A stretch of 14,498 nucleotides of DNA from Peptococcaceae bacterium (GTDB taxonomy: Bacteria; Bacillota; Dehalobacteriia; UBA7702). The notes beneath the pieces were generated by a model. It was not told the DNA's origin and made no database searches. It saw only the letters and a list, made by a program, of their open reading frames with translations. The stretch is from contig DXZC01000053.1 of NCBI GenBank assembly GCA_019415505.1, positions 1 to 14,498 of the forward strand, read 5' to 3'. The position numbers were made by a program, and so were the translations under genes. Positions 13,183 to 14,498 of this stretch are shown piece by piece (position 1 is the first letter of the stretch; the number at the start of each line of letters is the position of its first letter).

Positions 13183-14328
13183 TCAGTTTTCCTGGGAACT
13201 CCGGGGCGGACGGGGTCCAAAGTATTGATAAAGACAAGTTTTTAACATACCATTATAGAGTTTGCGCCTTTTATCAGCCTTACGCCCAAAGCAATACTCA
13301 AAATCCTCATGGGCAGTTATAATACTGTAGGACCAGGTATCCAGCTTTTTAAAGGCTTTGCCCATATCCCGGTATAAGCGCTCCACCGTATCCCCCTCCT
13401 CCATGCGTACCCCATAAGGAGGATTAGTCACAATAAAACCATATTTATGCTTGGTGGCTAAATCTCTGACGTCCCTCTGTTGGAAATGAATGTATTTATC
13501 TACCCCGGCGGCCTTGGCGTTTTCCCTGGCAGCCCGCAGGGCCTTATCATCTATATCATAGCCTAAAATACGAAAATCAGTGCGCTCTATTGAGTCCCGT
13601 GCTTCTTCCCTGGCCTCGCGCCACACAGTAGAATCAATAATACCCCAATTTTCAGCGGCGAACTCTTGGTTTAAGCCCGGTGCGATATTAGCGCCCTTGA
13701 GAGCAGCCTCAATCAGGATTGTACCGGAGCCGCACATGGGGTCTATTAGCTCCCTTCCCGGCCGCCAGGGTGTTAATGATACCAAAGCGCAAGCCAAGGT
13801 TTCCTTGATTGGGGCGATGTTTTTATTATTGCGATAACCCCTTTTGTGCATTGCCCGACCAGTAGCATCCAGGTAAAGATTAACTACGTCTCGGATAATG
13901 AAAACATGTATTTCATAGCGGCAACCGCTTTCTTCAAACCACTGAGTGTTATACTTTTGGCGCAGACTTTCCACAATGGCCTTCTTGGTAATAGACTGAA
14001 TATCCGAAGGACTGAAAAGGGCGGAACGCAAAGACGTGGCCTTGGCTACAGGAAAGGCGTCCTTGAGGCCAATAATGTCAGACCAGGGAATTTTCTTAAC
14101 ACCACAAAACAATTCCTCAAAGGTTGTGGCGGGAAATTCCCCCACTTTCAAAAAAATACGCTCTGCTGTGCGCAACCAAAGGTTAGCCCTAGCTAAATCT
14201 AGTTCATCCCCACGGAAATCAACCCGACCATCCCGCACCGTAACAATATTCAACCCTAGGTTTTCTATTTCCCGGCGCAAAACCGCCTCCAAGCCAAAGT
14301 TACAGGTAGCTGTCATTAATAAATCCAT
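13183..14328 (-). CDS. THUMP-domain class I RNA methyltransferase (YpsC / RlmL N-terminal type)
   Basis: A 381-residue enzyme. The N-terminal part (about 1-60) is a ferredoxin-like domain starting LLMTATCNFGLEAVLRREI. A THUMP RNA-binding domain follows (about 65-155), and from about 160 a Rossmann-type methyltransferase domain. The S-adenosylmethionine loop is DPMCGSGT (196-203), the adenosine-binding acid lies in LGYDID (255-260), and the catalytic motif is TNPPYG (301-306), characteristic of N2-guanine methylation of RNA. HKRGYR (161-166) is typical of the family. Relatives include Bacillus YpsC and the N-terminal half of E. coli RlmL, which methylates 23S rRNA G2445; the exact target here is inferred. 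The ATG has GGAG ten bases upstream and a strong promoter 35 bases away. Single-gene transcript. Confidence 0.92.
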   Translation of the reverse strand: MDLLMTATCNFGLEAVLRREIENLGLNIVTVRDGRVDFRGDELDLARANLWLRTAERIFLKVGEFPATTFEELFCGVKKIPWSDIIGLKDAFPVAKATSLRSALFSPSDIQSITKKAIVESLRQKYNTQWFEESGCRYEIHVFIIRDVVNLYLDATGRAMHKRGYRNNKNIAPIKETLACALVSLTPWRPGRELIDPMCGSGTILIEAALKGANIAPGLNQEFAAENWGIIDSTVWREAREEARDSIERTDFRILGYDIDDKALRAARENAKAAGVDKYIHFQQRDVRDLATKHKYGFIVTNPPYGVRMEEGDTVERLYRDMGKAFKKLDTWSYSIITAHEDFEYCFGRKADKRRKLYNGMLKTCLYQYFGPRPPRSSQEN

Positions 14329-14362
14329 AATACTATACTTTCTCCTCTTTTACCGACCGCTT

Positions 14363-14391
14363 ATTATACCACACTTTGCCGGGTTCTACAA
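14363..14391 (-). promoter_or_regulatory. promoter of the methyltransferase gene
   Basis: On the minus strand TTGTAG (14391-14386), a 17-base spacer and a perfect TATAAT (14368-14363), with TGG before it forming an extended -10. It gives a short leader of about 28 bases. The remaining bases to the window edge (14392-14498) are AT-rich and show no gene. Confidence 0.75.
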
Positions 14392-14498
14392 TATTTACAC
14401 AGTTTATATAAAAGGTAGCAACGAGGTAGGCAGTTAAACATACAACTAGAAAGATATTCTTAAAAGGCATACAATTAAATAGAATAAAAGTATTAGAC

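Overview
The window looks like chromosome of an endospore-forming, low-to-mid G+C Firmicute of the class Clostridia. The evidence is a complete eight-gene spoIIIA operon, Asp23/AmaP envelope-stress genes, strong GGAGG ribosome-binding sites, TATAAT-type promoters and TTG/GTG starts. The order spoIIIAA-AH, asp23, amaP, nusB, kae1-like resembles Peptococcaceae/Desulfotomaculum-like genomes more than Bacillus, but this placement is inference from gene order and protein style only. I see no phage, IS element, CRISPR array, tRNA or rRNA.

Layout. Positions 1-326 are gene-free. From 7903 down to 327 a long minus-strand block runs spoIIIAA-AB-AC-AD-AE-AF-AG-AH and then, after a gap of about 210 bp with its own extended -10 promoter, asp23-amaP-nusB-kae1-like. 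SpoIIIAA-AH build the mother-cell half of the SpoIIIA-SpoIIQ channel (feeding tube) between mother cell and forespore. The second block looks vegetative: a membrane-anchored Asp23 complex, the antitermination factor NusB, and a divergent TsaD/Kae1 paralogue of unknown function.

Divergent from spoIIIA, on the plus strand at 8046-10285, is a two-gene ABC-2 exporter ending in a perfect 14-bp terminator. Its ATPase is the oddest protein here. The P-loop and Walker B aspartate remain, but the signature motif, catalytic glutamate, D-loop and H-loop are all altered. A long acidic, proline-rich stretch has also been inserted between the nucleotide-binding domain and a conserved-looking C-terminal domain.

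At 10644-11763 on the minus strand is a TerC-family membrane protein behind a yybP-ykoY (manganese) riboswitch. The P1 helix of the riboswitch overlaps one arm of a leader terminator, giving a clear ON-switch layout. Divergent from it is a zinc-ribbon plus leucine-rich-repeat protein with an exact 23-residue period (11881-12804). The window ends with a minus-strand THUMP-domain RNA methyltransferase of the YpsC/RlmL type (13183-14328), with its own promoter and terminator.

Most of the window is well-known biology. The candidates for something less described are the degenerate ABC ATPase with its acidic insert, the Kae1-like paralogue tied to nusB, and the zinc-ribbon/LRR protein.
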